Part shown: positions 10,653-22,644 of the stretch, one piece after another
Numbering within the stretch: the stretch's first letter is position 1
Layout of the letters: every line of letters begins with the position of its first letter
From: Triglochin maritima
Lineage: Eukaryota > Streptophyta > Magnoliopsida > Alismatales > Juncaginaceae
Reading direction: 5' to 3'
Assembly (NCBI GenBank): GCA_963682175.1
Contig: OY821791.1
Span: forward strand, 21,232,542-21,296,541
DNA length: 64,000 nucleotides
Notes under the pieces: generated by a model
Told to the model about the DNA's origin: nothing
Seen by the model: only the letters and a program-made list of their open reading frames with translations
The model's database searches: none
Program-made: the position numbers and the translations under genes

Positions 10653-11035
10653 GTGTTAGCAATCTACGATTGAATCTACAGGTTCGGATTTACCTTTGTA
10701 GGAGAGAACCTGTGGCAGCGGAAAGGAACCGGAGATCACCTCATAGAGTCGCCTCGAGCACCGGCCGACCTTCAACTCTCGTGGAGAAGAAGGACTAATC
10801 CACAACCCAAGAGTCTACGGGAGGAGTGGAGGAGAAGGTGGGACGGATGGGAGAGAGAGGAGAGGTGGCGGCTAGGGTTAGGGTTTTGCACACAAGGAAT
10901 GCAACCCCCTCCAATGAGAGCCTCCTCTTCTTATATAGAAGAGTCTTCCCTAAACCCTAATGCGCAGCCAATGAGTGTGCACCACGTGTCAGTGCTTTGG
11001 GCAAACATCCTCTTAATCCTTAGATTAATCCAATA
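10653..11035 (-). repeat. 3' LTR of Copia-1
   Basis: 383 bp, homologous to the two 385 bp LTRs of Copia-2. On the minus strand it begins TATTGGATTAATC and ends GCTAACA, so the ends are TA...CA instead of TG...CA. On the minus strand the purine-rich tract GCAAGTGGGAGA (plus coordinates 11036-11047) precedes it directly, as expected for the polypurine tract that primes second-strand synthesis. Confidence 0.88.
10930..10988 (-). promoter_or_regulatory. Copia-1 LTR core promoter: TATA box and G-box
   Basis: On the minus strand, CTATATAAG lies at about 10931-10939, and ACACGTGG with the palindromic G-box CACGTG at 10983-10988 lies about 45 bp upstream. An inverted CCAAT (CCAATGAG on +) sits between them. 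The same layout occurs in Copia-2. CACGTGG is the core of plant ABRE/G-box elements bound by bZIP factors; stress or ABA response is inferred only. Confidence 0.55.
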
Positions 11036-11047
11036 TCTCCCACTTGC

Positions 11048-12291
11048 ACAACAACACATCAACAACACGTCATCTTCTTTTGTGTCCCTGACACATATGT
11101 ATATATCCCTGATACATACAATCATAAGATGGCAATGTGTCACCTCTTCATGTGTCCCCGACACATATGTATACATCCCTGTTATATATAACTATTTCTC
11201 TCTTCCAAGAATGCATCCACAATACGCAAGTCTCCGATCATGTATCCCTGATACAAGACTATCTGTGTCCCCGACACATGCACTCTTCCGATCATACGGT
11301 CAAATGGGTCGTGCGACCGGTGATGCACCTGCAATTTAGGAGTCTCAAACTAGAAACCTTACTAGAAGGCCAGAATCACAACATCCTCACAAAAATAATA
11401 ATTAAGCAGTCAAATGCACATCACTGTTCCCCAGGTTTACTCAGAAACTCACTTGACATGAACGGTATCTCGATCCCTCGGAGAGAATACCTTCTTGTCC
11501 TCAAGGTACTTGCTACTGTATCCAATACAGTTGGGCCCAGCAAATACTTTTAGTGCAGTCGAGTCAAACCTTTCCCTTCGCCCCAGACTACCATTACAGT
11601 CAGAGTTGACTCCTTTCCCGAAGATGCCTCTTTAGACCGAATCTCTCATGGTCATAGATAACATCCCAAAGTAGCCACAACAACTCTTTGCTTCATGGTA
11701 TCGTCGAAGGTCACCGAGGGCAACTAATGACAATCAAGTCCTGGACTCACACAGTGAAGGTGCAGGGATCCATTCTTTCACTTCCAAATGGTCGCTCAGC
11801 ACATGTTGTATGACAAACATGTTTTGGTGGATCATACTGTACACAATAGTATGTCTGCCTCTCAACACCATACAAGTCTTAGTCCAGTCGCACCCCCTCT
11901 GCGCCTGACCCGAGCTTCATCATTGTCGCCTTAACACCATACATGTGCCACCTGGCGCCACATGTGATGCTCGCACTTGGCTTCTATAGGTCACATGAAT
12001 CGTGGGAACATTCATGTCAATCCTCACCAACATAGAGGATCTCATCTTGATTCCTAATCAAGGCGACTATCCTATCATGAACTTCTCTGGATCTATCATG
12101 CAAGATCTCTTCATGATCAGTCTCATCTCTGCTCGCTATCAAAAGCGCCAGAGGCGAATGCTCGTGTGAGTGAGCATTCTTCAGCCTATTGATAGAATAA
12201 TATTTTATGCTAGAACAACTACATCAACCAAACATATATAGTCGAAAGAAAAAACAATTACTCATAAAAGGAAGTTAGACATGCCAATACA
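11048..12291 (-). other. Copia-1 3' untranslated region (about 1.2 kb)
   Basis: The stretch between the end of RNase H and the polypurine tract has no credible open frame. It is well conserved with 31029-32257 of Copia-2. At its left end (11080-11280) short palindromic motifs of the type TGTGTCCCTGACACAT and ATCCCTGATACAT recur several times. The rest shows no RNA gene or protein that I recognise. Confidence 0.7.
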
Positions 12292-15200
12292 TCAAAGTCT
12301 GCGTAAGCCTAAGGACTTCACATGAGACACAAACGAGTCCTTAGCTATAGCCTTGGTAAGAGGGTCAGCTACCATAAGACTAGTAGACACATGTCTTAAC
12401 ACAACTTCCTTTCTCGCTATGATGTCCTTCAGAAAATGATACCGAACCTGTATATGTTTGGTCTTTCCATGATATTTGGGGTCTTTCACATAACAAAGGG
12501 TAGCCATGCTGTCACAATAGACAACAACAGGCTCATCAGATGTCTCTACTAGGCCAGTATGTTGTAAGAACCTCCTCAACCAAACTGCATCCTGTACTGC
12601 TGCAGAGCATGCAACATACTCTGCTTCCATAGTCGACAGGGCTATACAGGTTTGCTTCTTGCTGGACCATGAGATGGCCCCATTAGCCAGCAAGAAAGCA
12701 TAACCAGAGGTAGACTTCCTTTCATCAATGTCTCCAGCCCAATCGGCATCACTATAGCCAATCAGACGGAGATCTGATGCTTGGTAACACAGCATATAGT
12801 TACTCGTTCCTCTGAGATATCTCATGATTCTCTTGACCGCCTTCCAGTGCTCCATGCTTGGGTTGGACTGGTATCGACTCACCATGCCCACAGCATAACA
12901 AATGTCTGGCCTAGTACATAGCGTACATAAGGCTTCCCACAGCATTGGAGTATGGAACCTTGCTCATTTTGGCCTTCTCTTCAGGAGTCTCAGGATGCTT
13001 ATCAAGGCTCAAGTGCAAACCCTTCTCAACAAGAGTGTCGATTGGTTTGCATTTGTCCATATGATATTTCTTCAAGACGTTGTTAATATAAGTCTCTTGA
13101 GACAATCCCTGAAGTCTATTGGACCTATTTCTAACAATCTTGACACCAAGGATGTAGCTAGCTTCACCCATGACCTTCATATCAAACGTGGAGGACAACC
13201 ACTCTTTAGTGGATTTCAGTAACTCTTTGCTATTGCCAGCCATGAGTATGTTATCAACATACAAGGTCAGAATGACAAATTTACCATTGGATCTCTTAAC
13301 ATACACACAATGATCTTCCTCAAGCATAGAGAACGCATTCTCTGATATAGCTTGATGGAAGCGAATGTTCCACTGTTTAGACGCTTGTTTTAAGCCATAT
13401 AAGGACTTATTGAGCTTGCACACTTTGCGCTCTTGTCCTTTGACTTCAAAACCTTGAGGTTGATCCATATATATCTCCTCCTCAAGTTCTCCATTGAGAA
13501 AAGCAGTCTTTACATCCATTTGGTAAAACTCTAAGTCCATCTGAGCTACAATAGCTAGTAGAAGGCGGATGGATTCAAACCTAACCACGAGTGAAAAGGT
13601 TTCCTTAAAATCCACGCCTTCTCTTTGGGTGTAGCCTTTAGCTACCAGTCTAGCCTTGAATCTATCAATAGATCCATCTGCCTTCCTCTTAATCTTGAGG
13701 ATCCACTTGGCCCCAATGGCCTTTCGGTTCGGCGGTAAGTCGACCAAGTCCCAGACTCGATTCACTTTCATCAACTCCAACTCTTCCTTTATAGCTTCTA
13801 ACCACTCTTTAGCATTTGGACCTTCCAAAGCCTCTTTCAAGGTCTCCGGTTCTTGCTCATCGATTATTGTCATCCCAGATAATTCATAATCAATTTCTTC
13901 TTGAGTTATCATGAGGGCATCTTCCTCTAAGCGAAACCGCCTACGAGGAATGAGCCCATATTTACTTCGACGCAGATGGGTATCTGATGGCTCATCCTCC
14001 GTGAGAGCTATCGGATCCTCAGCATTGCTGCTCCCACTAGGATTGACTGGTGGAACCTCATGTTCAACTTCCAGATCCAGATCCCGTGGAGTGGTAATGT
14101 CCTCATCTTGTTGTTCAAAGAAGTCCACTGACTCTTTGATAGCTCCAACAAGAGTTGGAAAAACATTTTCCAAGAATGTGGCATCCCTAGACTCCAGTTC
14201 CGTCCTTTCATTCTCGTCTAACCCGATAAAAACATAACCTTTGGAGAGATTACTGCATTTTACAAAGATACACTTTTTCCCTCTAGGTCCTAGTTTTCCA
14301 TATCGGTGACTAGTAGATTGAATGTATGCCGCGCATCCCCAAGGATGCAGCAGACTAAAATCAGGCTTCCGTCCTGTCCATAACTCATATGGAGTTGAGG
14401 GAACCGATTTTGTTGGAACTCTATTGTGGATATAGGCAGCAGTCATTAGAGCATCTCCCCAAAACGAAATTGGCAAGCTCGCATGCGCCATCATGGATCT
14501 AACCATGTCTAGCAACGTTCTATTCTTTCGCTCGGCAACACCATTTTGCCGAGGAGTATAAGGCATAGTGAGTTGTCTAGATAACCCCTTTTCATCACAT
14601 AACTCTTTGAACATTATGGAGAGATACTCACCACCTCTATCCGTTCTAAGAGTTTTTATCTTATTATCCAACTGATTCTCAACTAAGCTCATGAATTTCT
14701 TAAAACATTCTAGAGCTTCTGACTTGTGAGAAATAAGATAAATATGACCATATCTAGTGAAGTCATCAATGAATGTGATGAAGTAACTCTGTCCATGTCT
14801 AGTACGCACATTCAAAGGTCCACAAATATCTGAGTGAATTAGTTCTAAAGGAGAAGTAGCCCTAATGGTTTTTCCGAACGATTTTCTAGTTGCCTTTCTA
14901 GCTAGACAAGATTCACAGGTCGGCAATTCAAATTTGGAGCATTCTCCTAATAACCCCTCCTTTCCCAACATGTTCATCCGGTCAACACCAATGTGACCTA
15001 GTCTAGCATGCCACATAACTGAATCATTATTCATGGAACTTTGGCTCATAAAGGCACTAGTATTACGATTGAAATCATAAATTGCGTCCAACAAAATAAA
15101 ACCGTCTGAAAGAAAGGCACGTCCATAATAAATGTTAGCAAGGTATAAACCCATATCATTGTTCTCAAAAACAACTTTAAGACCATGTCTCATCAAAACA

Positions 15201-16351
15201 ACAACAGAAATAATATTTCGCCGAACAGCTGGTGCATACAACACGTCATGAAGTAATAGGATCCGGCCACTTCGCAAAGCCACTTTGCATGTGCCAACTC
15301 CAAGAACTTCAATGCTAGTGTTGTTTGCCATGTTTATTCGCCTCCCACTTGGAATACATCGATATTCCACGAAGGCAGAATGATCCTTTGTTACGTGGTC
15401 CGTGGCACCTAAATCCATAATCCACACAGGAGAATGATCAGTGAGCATCACAAAACTAGTCACGTTACAATTCGAGGGATTACACACAGTAATTACCTTT
15501 AGCTCCGTCCACTCACGAGCAAAATGTCCAGTCTTTCGACAGTTAAAACAAGTCACATTAGACTTATGTTTCCCACCTCTGGATCCTCGAGGTCGTTTCT
15601 TTCCAGCTTTGTTTTCTGTTTTGTTCTTATTTGCACCCTTCTTGCCTTTAAAACCCTGAGCTCTATCTCCTTTGCGCTTAAAACCTGCACTCCTCCGAGG
15701 AGCGCCAGCTTCAGCAGCAAACACTTCAGTTAGAGGGGCTTCCGTAAGCATGCGGTCCTTCAGTTAGAGGTGTTTTGCGGCCTGCTCAAATGTCCTGATG
15801 TCATCAGCATGGGTCAAATGGACCTTCATATGCTCCCAACTCTTCGAAGGCAACGATCTGATGAGAGCAGACACTTCCTCCTCATCAGTCTTAGCACGAC
15901 CGGCAGCGCTCAGCTCGCTAATCATGTTTGACATTGCGGTAATATGCTGCCTCATCGTGTGACCTTGGCGCATTTTATACCCATCAAACATGAGCCCAAG
16001 CTGGTGGGCCCTTGTGACGGAGGTCACTCCGTACTGAAACTTCATAGCTTCCCCCAAGGCCTTTGCAGTTCGAAACCTTTCGAACCGTAGTAACATATCG
16101 TCCCTCATTGAACCTAGAATTGTGATTCGAGCAATTCAGTCTTTCTTTTTCCATGCATTATAAACATCCAAGTTTCTGCGATGTTGCGCAGTATTCCCCT
16201 CCTCGGGGGGAGACATAGATTGGTTTATGTTTTCTAACATGTCCTAATCCTCTAAAAGATACTCAATTTTACGATGCCACAAATCGTAATTTCTTTTATT
16301 GAGTTTATCTCCTCGAGTCAGATCAGCGACAATGCATTTGGAAGCAGCCAT
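12292..16351 (-). pseudogene. Copia-1 gag-pol polyprotein (broken)
   Basis: Starts at ATG 16351 (MAASKCIVADLTRG). Domains in order: gag of the UBN2 type; CCHC knuckle ([13 protein letters not shown], final Cys replaced by Trp); protease ([14 protein letters not shown]); GAG-pre-integrase (WHARLGHI); integrase with D, D and E at [16 protein letters not shown] and [11 protein letters not shown] of the RVT_2 type; and RNase H (SDADWAGD, STMEAEY). The RT box reads YVDN rather than YVDD, losing a catalytic Asp. Stops include TAG at 16244-16246, TGA at 16136-16138 and one near 15763. A small deletion near 12920 shifts the frame between RT and RNase H. RNase H is complete in this copy, unlike in Copia-2. 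Confidence 0.92.
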
Positions 16352-18164
16352 AAAAATCTAGGACAATCAAAAAACATAGCGATACATGAGTTCTAGCATA
16401 GAATATAATGAGCTACAATAGTCATAAAAATAAACTAACTTAATAGCTATAGCATTCAGACCAAAAGAAAACATAAAGCATTCGATCAAATCCTCACGCA
16501 ATACTTAATAAAGCCATTTTACTAATCTAGATATTGAGGTCCATCATGATTTAATGACCCAAAAAAAAAAATTAAATCATGGTAAATCAGCAAATAAAGA
16601 AGGTATTTGCCGCCGGTTGCAAGGTGGTTTACACAAAACACTTCTACCTTGCAACTCCCACTAGGCAAGCGCGTTCCCAAAAACGGTTTTCAAAAAAAAA
16701 TTCCAATCAACATCACAGAGATATGATTACTACATTACTTCCATATCGAGTAATGATCCCCATTAGGGATTTAGCCTCGTCGACGGGAACCTGCATGAGT
16801 CTTATACAATAATATCGCAATAATAAAAATAAAAGAGCCCGTCGTCTCCTTAGGGCCATAGTTATTACAGTCCATAAATATTACAGCCCATTGCGATAAC
16901 TATTGCCAATGGAAATGAATGAATGAAATTACGCTCATCTCTCAATAAGACAGTAAATAAAATCAGCAACCATTCATTCCATACAAGCACAATCTTTCCA
17001 TATGTTAGGACAATCCGACGTATGAAAAAGATACCATAAAGTGTGCACCTCATTCAAACAAGAAGGAAGTAATGCATAAGGAAACAATGCACGTATGGTG
17101 CACGAATATAGGCAAAAAAACGTGTTAGGTAATAACAACCAATCTCCACAATGATCATACTCAAAACAGAATTTACCTTCTTTCCCTAATCAATGTAATC
17201 ATGACAGCAAAAAAAAATTATCCTACTTTGATTAGGAAAGAAAAAATCCGAAATTATTTGGTGGAGAGCAACACATATTTGTGCATCAAAGGAAGGCATT
17301 CAAAAATACTTTTAAGGCAATAAAACTCCAACCCATAATATCTTCCCAAAAATTTCAGAATTAGCCAATCTTTCCTTAATCAATATAAGCATGCCATCAA
17401 CAATAATTATGTTACTTGTAATGGGAATAAAATCCGAAATTCTTTGGTGGAGGGCATCACATATATGCACATTTGATGAAAAGGAAATATTTCAAATAAA
17501 TGCATGCAATCATTCCAAAAGAAACACATAGTCGAAAAACAGCAATAATCTTGCACATAATTCGGCAATCATTATCAAATTCTAGATGCATGCATATATG
17601 ATCAAAAAATGCACATACATGAATAAGGAAACAACCTTGTATCCTTAGATGTATAAACAAGAGTTTTGAAAAGAAAATATGATGCATAATCCGAAATACA
17701 TGATCACATCATGAAACATATGCAATATCCAACTCTTGTTACATCAATTATCATCATTCTCTTAGGCTAATATGCGCATAAAAAACAGTAAAATTAAGAT
17801 CTAGCCGCATGCTTGAAAGATGGAATAACAATATGCGCAACAATCAAAGTTAAAACATGTAACCCTAGGCACATGCTTAACAAGAAAGATAATCTATGCG
17901 CAAGAATGAATCATCCATTTTCAACACAAGATGCATGCTAAAAATAAAATATGCGCAACAAAAAGAGAGATGATTCAAGTAAAACTAATCGCATGTAAAA
18001 GATGAATCAAACAAGTGATGCGCTAGGGTGAGAAAAAAATGCCATCAAACCCCATGCGCATGAAAGGAGAGAAAGAAAAAAAATGCAAAACCATATGAAT
18101 CCAAAAAAAATTCTTTCAAAGAACCACCGAAATGTCAACTCATATGAAATGAAGAAGAAGTTGC
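16352..18164 (-). other. Copia-1 5' leader, AT-rich, repeat-bearing
   Basis: This untranslated leader precedes gag. It aligns with the leader of Copia-2 up to roughly 17510 and then diverges. A diverged direct duplication of about 189 bp is visible (CTTTCC-TAATCAAT at 17179 and 17368), and the same duplication exists in Copia-2. The outer part is rich in ATGCGCA and GCATGC-like motifs. No primer binding site or LTR is found at the right end. Confidence 0.7.
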
Positions 18165-18245
18165 ACATAATCAAGGAACAAAATGTTTGCACATTCAATT
18201 CATAATAGACATATAAAAGTAAACTTTTAGAACACATTCATTTCA
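18165..18245 (-). repeat. Terminal fragment of a Copia-3-type LTR
   Basis: About 80 bp match the first 79 bp (minus strand) of the Copia-3 LTR at 61138-61216, including AAGGAACAAAATGTTTG and the terminus TTTCA on the + strand, which is TGAAA on the minus strand. The clean LTR end abuts GA sequence at 18246. The other side is fused to the Copia-1 leader. This implies a second copia insertion into GA DNA followed by a deletion joining the two elements. Confidence 0.75.
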
Positions 18246-20370
18246 AAAGGAGGCATGGGAGAAGAGAGAGAAAGACATAGAAGGAGGGAGAAAATGAGAA
18301 GGGAGAGAGGAGGAGAAGGATAATGAATATGAGGGAGGAGAGAGGAGGGAAGAAGCGAAGACAGAGGAGAAGAAGAAGAGGAGAGGGAGGTAGAGAAGAC
18401 AAGGACAAGAGAGAGAAGGATAGAGACGGAGAAGAGAGAAGAGGGATATGGATATGGAGAGAAGAGAGAAGGAGAATAGAGAAGAGGAGAGGCAGAAGGG
18501 AGAGAATGGAAGAGAGAGGAGGGAGAGAGAGAGTGAGAGGAGTAGAAGGAGGGAATGGGGGAGGGGGATAAGAAGGATAGGGACAAGAGGGAGATAGAGA
18601 AGGAGAAAGAAGAGAGGAGAGTCTTCTCTTTATCTCTCTCCGCTCTCTCCTTCTCCTTCTTCTCTCCTTTCTCTCGCTTCTCCTTTTCTCCCTCTCCTTT
18701 TCTCTCCTCTCCCCTCTCTCTCTCTGTCTCTCTCGCACTACCTCTCTACCCCTCTGTCCCACTCTCCCCACTTCTCCTTCTCTCTCTCCTCATCTCTATC
18801 TCCCTCATATTCCTTCTCCTCTCCCTTCCTTCTTATCTCTCTCTCTCTCTCTCTCGCACTACCTCTCTACCCCTCATAAGAGAGAGAACGAGAAAGAATG
18901 AGAGAAGGAGAAGCGAGAGAAGAGGGGAGAGAGAGAAAGAGAGAGGGATAAGAGGGAGAGGGCAGAGAGAAGAAGGAGATGGGGAGAAGAAGGAGACGAA
19001 GAGAAGTAGAAGAGGGAGGAGGTGGGGAGAGGTAGGCAAGAGTAGAGAGAGGGAGAAAAGAGAGAGGGGAAAGGGAGACCGAGAATGAGAGATCGAGAAA
19101 GGAGAGTGGAGAAAAGAGGATAAGAAGAGTAGAGAGAGAAGAAAGTGGGAGAGTGGAGGAGAATAGAGAAGAGGAGAGAGGAGGAGAGAGGGAGAGAGGA
19201 TAAAGATGGGAAAGGGAGAGAAACTTAGAAACGAGAGAAGTTGAGGGAGAAGGAGAGAGGACAGATAAGAAGGAAGAGAGAGAGCGAGAGAAGGAGGGAG
19301 TGGACAAGAGGACAATAGAGAGATAGAGAATGAAGGAGCAAAGGGAAGAGGAGGGAGACAAGGAACGAGAGAGGTAGAGAAGAGAGGGAAGGAGGAGAGA
19401 AGAGGAAGAGAGAGAAGGGAGAGGGGGGAAGTAGGGGGAGAGGGAGAAGGGAGAAGAAATAAGGGGAGAAGGACTGGGATAGAAGGAGAGACAACGAGAG
19501 ACAGAGAGAGGGGAGTTGAAGGGAAAGAGGAGGACAGAGGAGGGTACGAGAGGGAGAGGGAACAAGAGGAGAGAAGGATAAGGAGAGTAAAAGGAGAGAG
19601 GGATAGGTAGGAATCGAGAGGAGAAGGAATATGAGGGCGATAGAGATGGGGAGAGAGAGAAGGAGAAGAAGAAGAAGAGAGAAGGATAATGAGAGAAAAA
19701 GGAGAGAGGGATAAGAAGGAAGGGAGAGGAGAAGGAATATGAGGGAGATAGAGATGAGGGGAGAGAGAGAGAGATAGAGAAGACGGTAGGGGAGAGAGAA
19801 GGGAGAGGAGAGAGAAGGAGAGGGAGAAAATGAGAAGCGAGAGAAAGGAGAGAAGAAGGAGAAGGAGAGAGGAGAGAGAGATAAAGAGAAGAGGGATAAA
19901 GGAGGCATTGAAGAAGTGAGAGAAAGATAGAAGGAGAGAGAAAATGAGAAGGGAGAGAGGAGGAGAAGGATAATGACAATGAGGGAGGAGAGAGGAGGGA
20001 ATAAGGGATGACAGAGGAGAAGAAGAAGAGGAGAGGGAGGTAGAGAAGACATGGACAAGAGAGAGAAGGATAGAGATGGAGAAGAGATAAGAGGGATATG
20101 GATAAGGAGAGAAGAGAGAAGGAGAATAAAGAAGAGGAGAGGGAGAAGGGAGAGAGAGGAGGGAGAGAGAGAGCAAGAGGAGTAGAAGGAGAGAGTGGGG
20201 GAGGGGGACAAAAAGGAGAGGGACAAAAGGGAGATAGAGAAGGAGAAAGAAGAGAGGAAAGAAGAGAGGAGAGAGATAAGAAGAGGGAGAAGGAGAGTGG
20301 AGAGAGAGGGATATGACGAGACAAAGAAGGAAGGTGAGAGAGAAAGGAGACGAGAGAGAAGGAGAGAGAC
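18246..20370 (+). repeat. Purine-rich tract GA-3 with an internal inversion
   Basis: G+A-rich DNA ends at the leader of LINE-D. The first bases (AAAGGAGGCATGGGAG) are a landmark of the GA unit. From about 18622 to 18876 the + strand switches to pyrimidines (CTTTATCTCTCTCC ... GCACTACCTCTCTACCCCT). This is the reverse complement of sequence such as 43180-43330, so the segment is inverted. The conserved pyrimidine block of the other tracts is absent. Confidence 0.87.
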
Positions 20371-20506
20371 GGCGAACGGTAGGTGCGCATGGGGAAGGGA
20401 ATAGTTATGAGAGGAGAGAGAAAGTCTATGTGCGCATGGGGAACCTAAGGTTGTCTAGGGTTCTCCACCTCGTTTCTTCACCAAAACCTTTGATTTTTTC
20501 ACCAAA

Positions 20507-22640
20507 ATGGATCCTATATCTAGCTCTACACGATTGCAACTACAAGATGGAGATGGTGGCACCATTACGGGTCTCCATCATGCAAGCAAGTTTGTTTTAG
20601 CCTCGGTTTTGGAGGGTGAAACTCCCACACCACCTCTAGGGAGTGTTCTTACTCCCCCAAGGAAGTGGTCAGATTTATTCACGTCTAGTTCAAGGGCATC
20701 CACGACCGTCAAGTTTGTTCCACCGGTTGTCATGGGAGGAGATAAGGTGGCCGTGTGTTCAAAGCAAGAAGTGCTTGATGCCTTGAAGCGGTGGGACAAG
20801 GTGTTGGTAGGGTACTTCGTTGCTCTCAAGCCTCACTTGCCGACATTGGAGAAGCATCTCCACAAGTTATGGGGATTAGTTGGAGGTATGGAAATCAATA
20901 GAAGAAGCCAATGATTCTTACTATTTCGTTTTACACTTAATGAAGATAGAAAGAGAGTCCTTCAAGGAGGACCTTGGTTCGTTTGAGGGGTACCTCTTGT
21001 GGTTCAAGAGTGGACACCGGAAATGTCATTGAAGATGGCCAACATCACCACGGTTCCCATTTGGGATCGCTTCTTGGAGCTTGACCTCCGTTTTGGGTCA
21101 CCTAACACATTGAGCAACATAGGAAGTGTACTTGGAAGGCCCCTCTACATGGATGAATATACGGCTTCCGGGTGTACGTTGGCATTTGCAAGAGTTTGCA
21201 TTGAGGTCAGACACGAGTTCTCCTATCCAAGTTGGGTGTAGGTGCAAGTGGAGGATGGTGAAATGCAAAAAGTAAGCGTGGAATATGAGTGGAGACCCGG
21301 GTATTGCATGGAGTGTCTTGTGTTTTGGCACGAGGTGGAGAGATGCCCAAGGAAGAGAGTGCTTGCAAATGTCAATGAAGTTCCACAAAGGAAGGCCGAG
21401 AAATGGGTGGTGGTAGGCCCTGCAAAGGGTAGGAAATACCTTGAGAAGGATGGAAGTGAGGTGCAAAGAAGGGAAAGGGTGATAGAGGAGGGGTGTTTGG
21501 ATGGAGTGGAAGCAAAGGAGGTGGCTGCCGTGGAGGATGGTGGAGGGAGGATGGATGGAAGGGATGCGGATGTGGATCCTTTGGAAGGTGACGTGGGCAT
21601 ATCAGCAAATGGGGAGGTGACACGTATGAGCTCATGTGGGAGGGAAAATGAGGAGGGAAAATCAAGAGGACCACAAGATTTCGTTGTATGCTCCACTCTT
21701 GTGGGAGGAAATGAGAGGAAGACACGTGGCATGGAGGAGGATAAGAATGGAGACAAAAAGAGTCCATTTTAGTGAGGAAACAAATACAAGGGAGGAAGCC
21801 AAGGAGAAGAGGCCATGTGGATGTCTAGAAGAGCAAAAGGGAAAGCAAAACAAAGGTGGGTGCTCTAGTTTTGGAAGAACAAATGAGGAGGGAGTTGAGT
21901 GCTCCATGTTTGAATGGGCCAATGAGGGGAGAGCAAGTGAGGCTTGTGAAGAAGTAGAGGGGGACCAAGGTAGCTTTCGTGGGGACCAACCAAAAGAGGA
22001 ATGGGGTGGAGAGCCACGTGAACCACCACACATAGAGGGGTCTTTAATGGAAGAAATAGAGGGGGACCATGATAGCTTTCGTGGGGACCAGCCCAAAGAG
22101 GAAGAGGAATGGGGTGGGGAATCACGTGATCCACTCAACTTGGAGGGGTCTCTCATGATAGAAACGTTGCATGGGCATCTTGTGCATGGAATGGGCACGA
22201 AAATAGTGGAGCACCATGATTTATGCAACAAAGGAAATGTGAGGGAGGCTATGGAAGTAAATGGCATGGGAGATGGCTCAAGTGGATTAGCTTCCTTGAT
22301 ATATGATGAAGAAGGATGGGAAACACCTAAAATAGTGGCAAGGGAAAAGGAAAAAAGGAAGGAAAGCTCGTGGAAAAAGCAAAGAGGGAGCATGGTAGGG
22401 GTGTTAGGTGAGCTCGAGAAGGAGAGTGAGATGGAGGACGGGATGGGGAAACAAGAAGAAACACATGAGATGGAGGTTCCATCGACCATAGCAAGCCATG
22501 CGCGAGGTTGCTCCCCACCACCCCCGGTGGATTTGGCTTCAATTTCACCACAACCCGAAGCTTTCAAAGCAATTCGTGAGAAAGGATTGAGACAACAAAA
22601 AAACTTGCGTGGAGGGAAGGGGTGTATGCCCACACCATGA
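20507..22640 (+). pseudogene. LINE-D ORF1: DUF4283, CCHC-like knuckle, acidic C-terminus (broken)
   Basis: The start is ATG 20507 after the TTCACCAAAA leader. DUF4283 lies at about residues 80-200 (KVAVCSKQEVLDALKRWDKV, KHLHKLWGLVGGMEI). The knuckle region is YCMECLVFWHEVERC (CX2CX4HX4C with Trp for the usual Gly). Stops occur near 20912, 20984 and 21239, and a frameshift near 21640-21770 moves the frame to one running to 22640. The C-terminal half has a tandem duplication of about 35 residues (EGDQGSFRGDQPKEE and EGDHDSFRGDQPKEE) near 21955-22160. The shared motif VECSMFEWANEGR is near 21895. ORF2 starts 5 bp after the stop. Confidence 0.88.
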
Positions 22641-22644
22641 ACCC

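Larger units (their letters stand above)
10653..18164 (-). mobile_element. Copia-1: Ty1/copia retrotransposon lacking its 5' LTR
   Basis: A minus-strand copia element of the same family as Copia-2. Reading right to left it has a long AT-rich leader, gag, protease, integrase, RT, RNase H, a 1.2 kb 3' region, the polypurine tract and a 3' LTR (10653-11035). The 5' LTR that should lie on the right is missing: the leader ends at about 18164 against a fragment of a different LTR and then GA sequence. No target-site duplication can be checked. The insertion disrupted LINE-C ORF1. Confidence 0.9.

Noticed and set aside
11085..11280. CRISPR-like spaced short repeats
   Set aside because: The repeats are few, palindromic and unevenly spaced within a plant retrotransposon; there are no cas genes and this is not prokaryotic DNA.
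11048..12180. Possible host gene fragment captured in the copia 3' region
   Set aside because: The sequence is shared by Copia-1 and Copia-2 and has frequent stops in all frames, so it is ordinary element 3'UTR as far as I can see. A database search could reopen this.
13656..15733. Plus-strand frames opposite the Copia-1 and Copia-2 pol genes
   Set aside because: They are mirror frames of a conserved minus-strand polyprotein with recognised domains, so the minus strand is the real coding strand.
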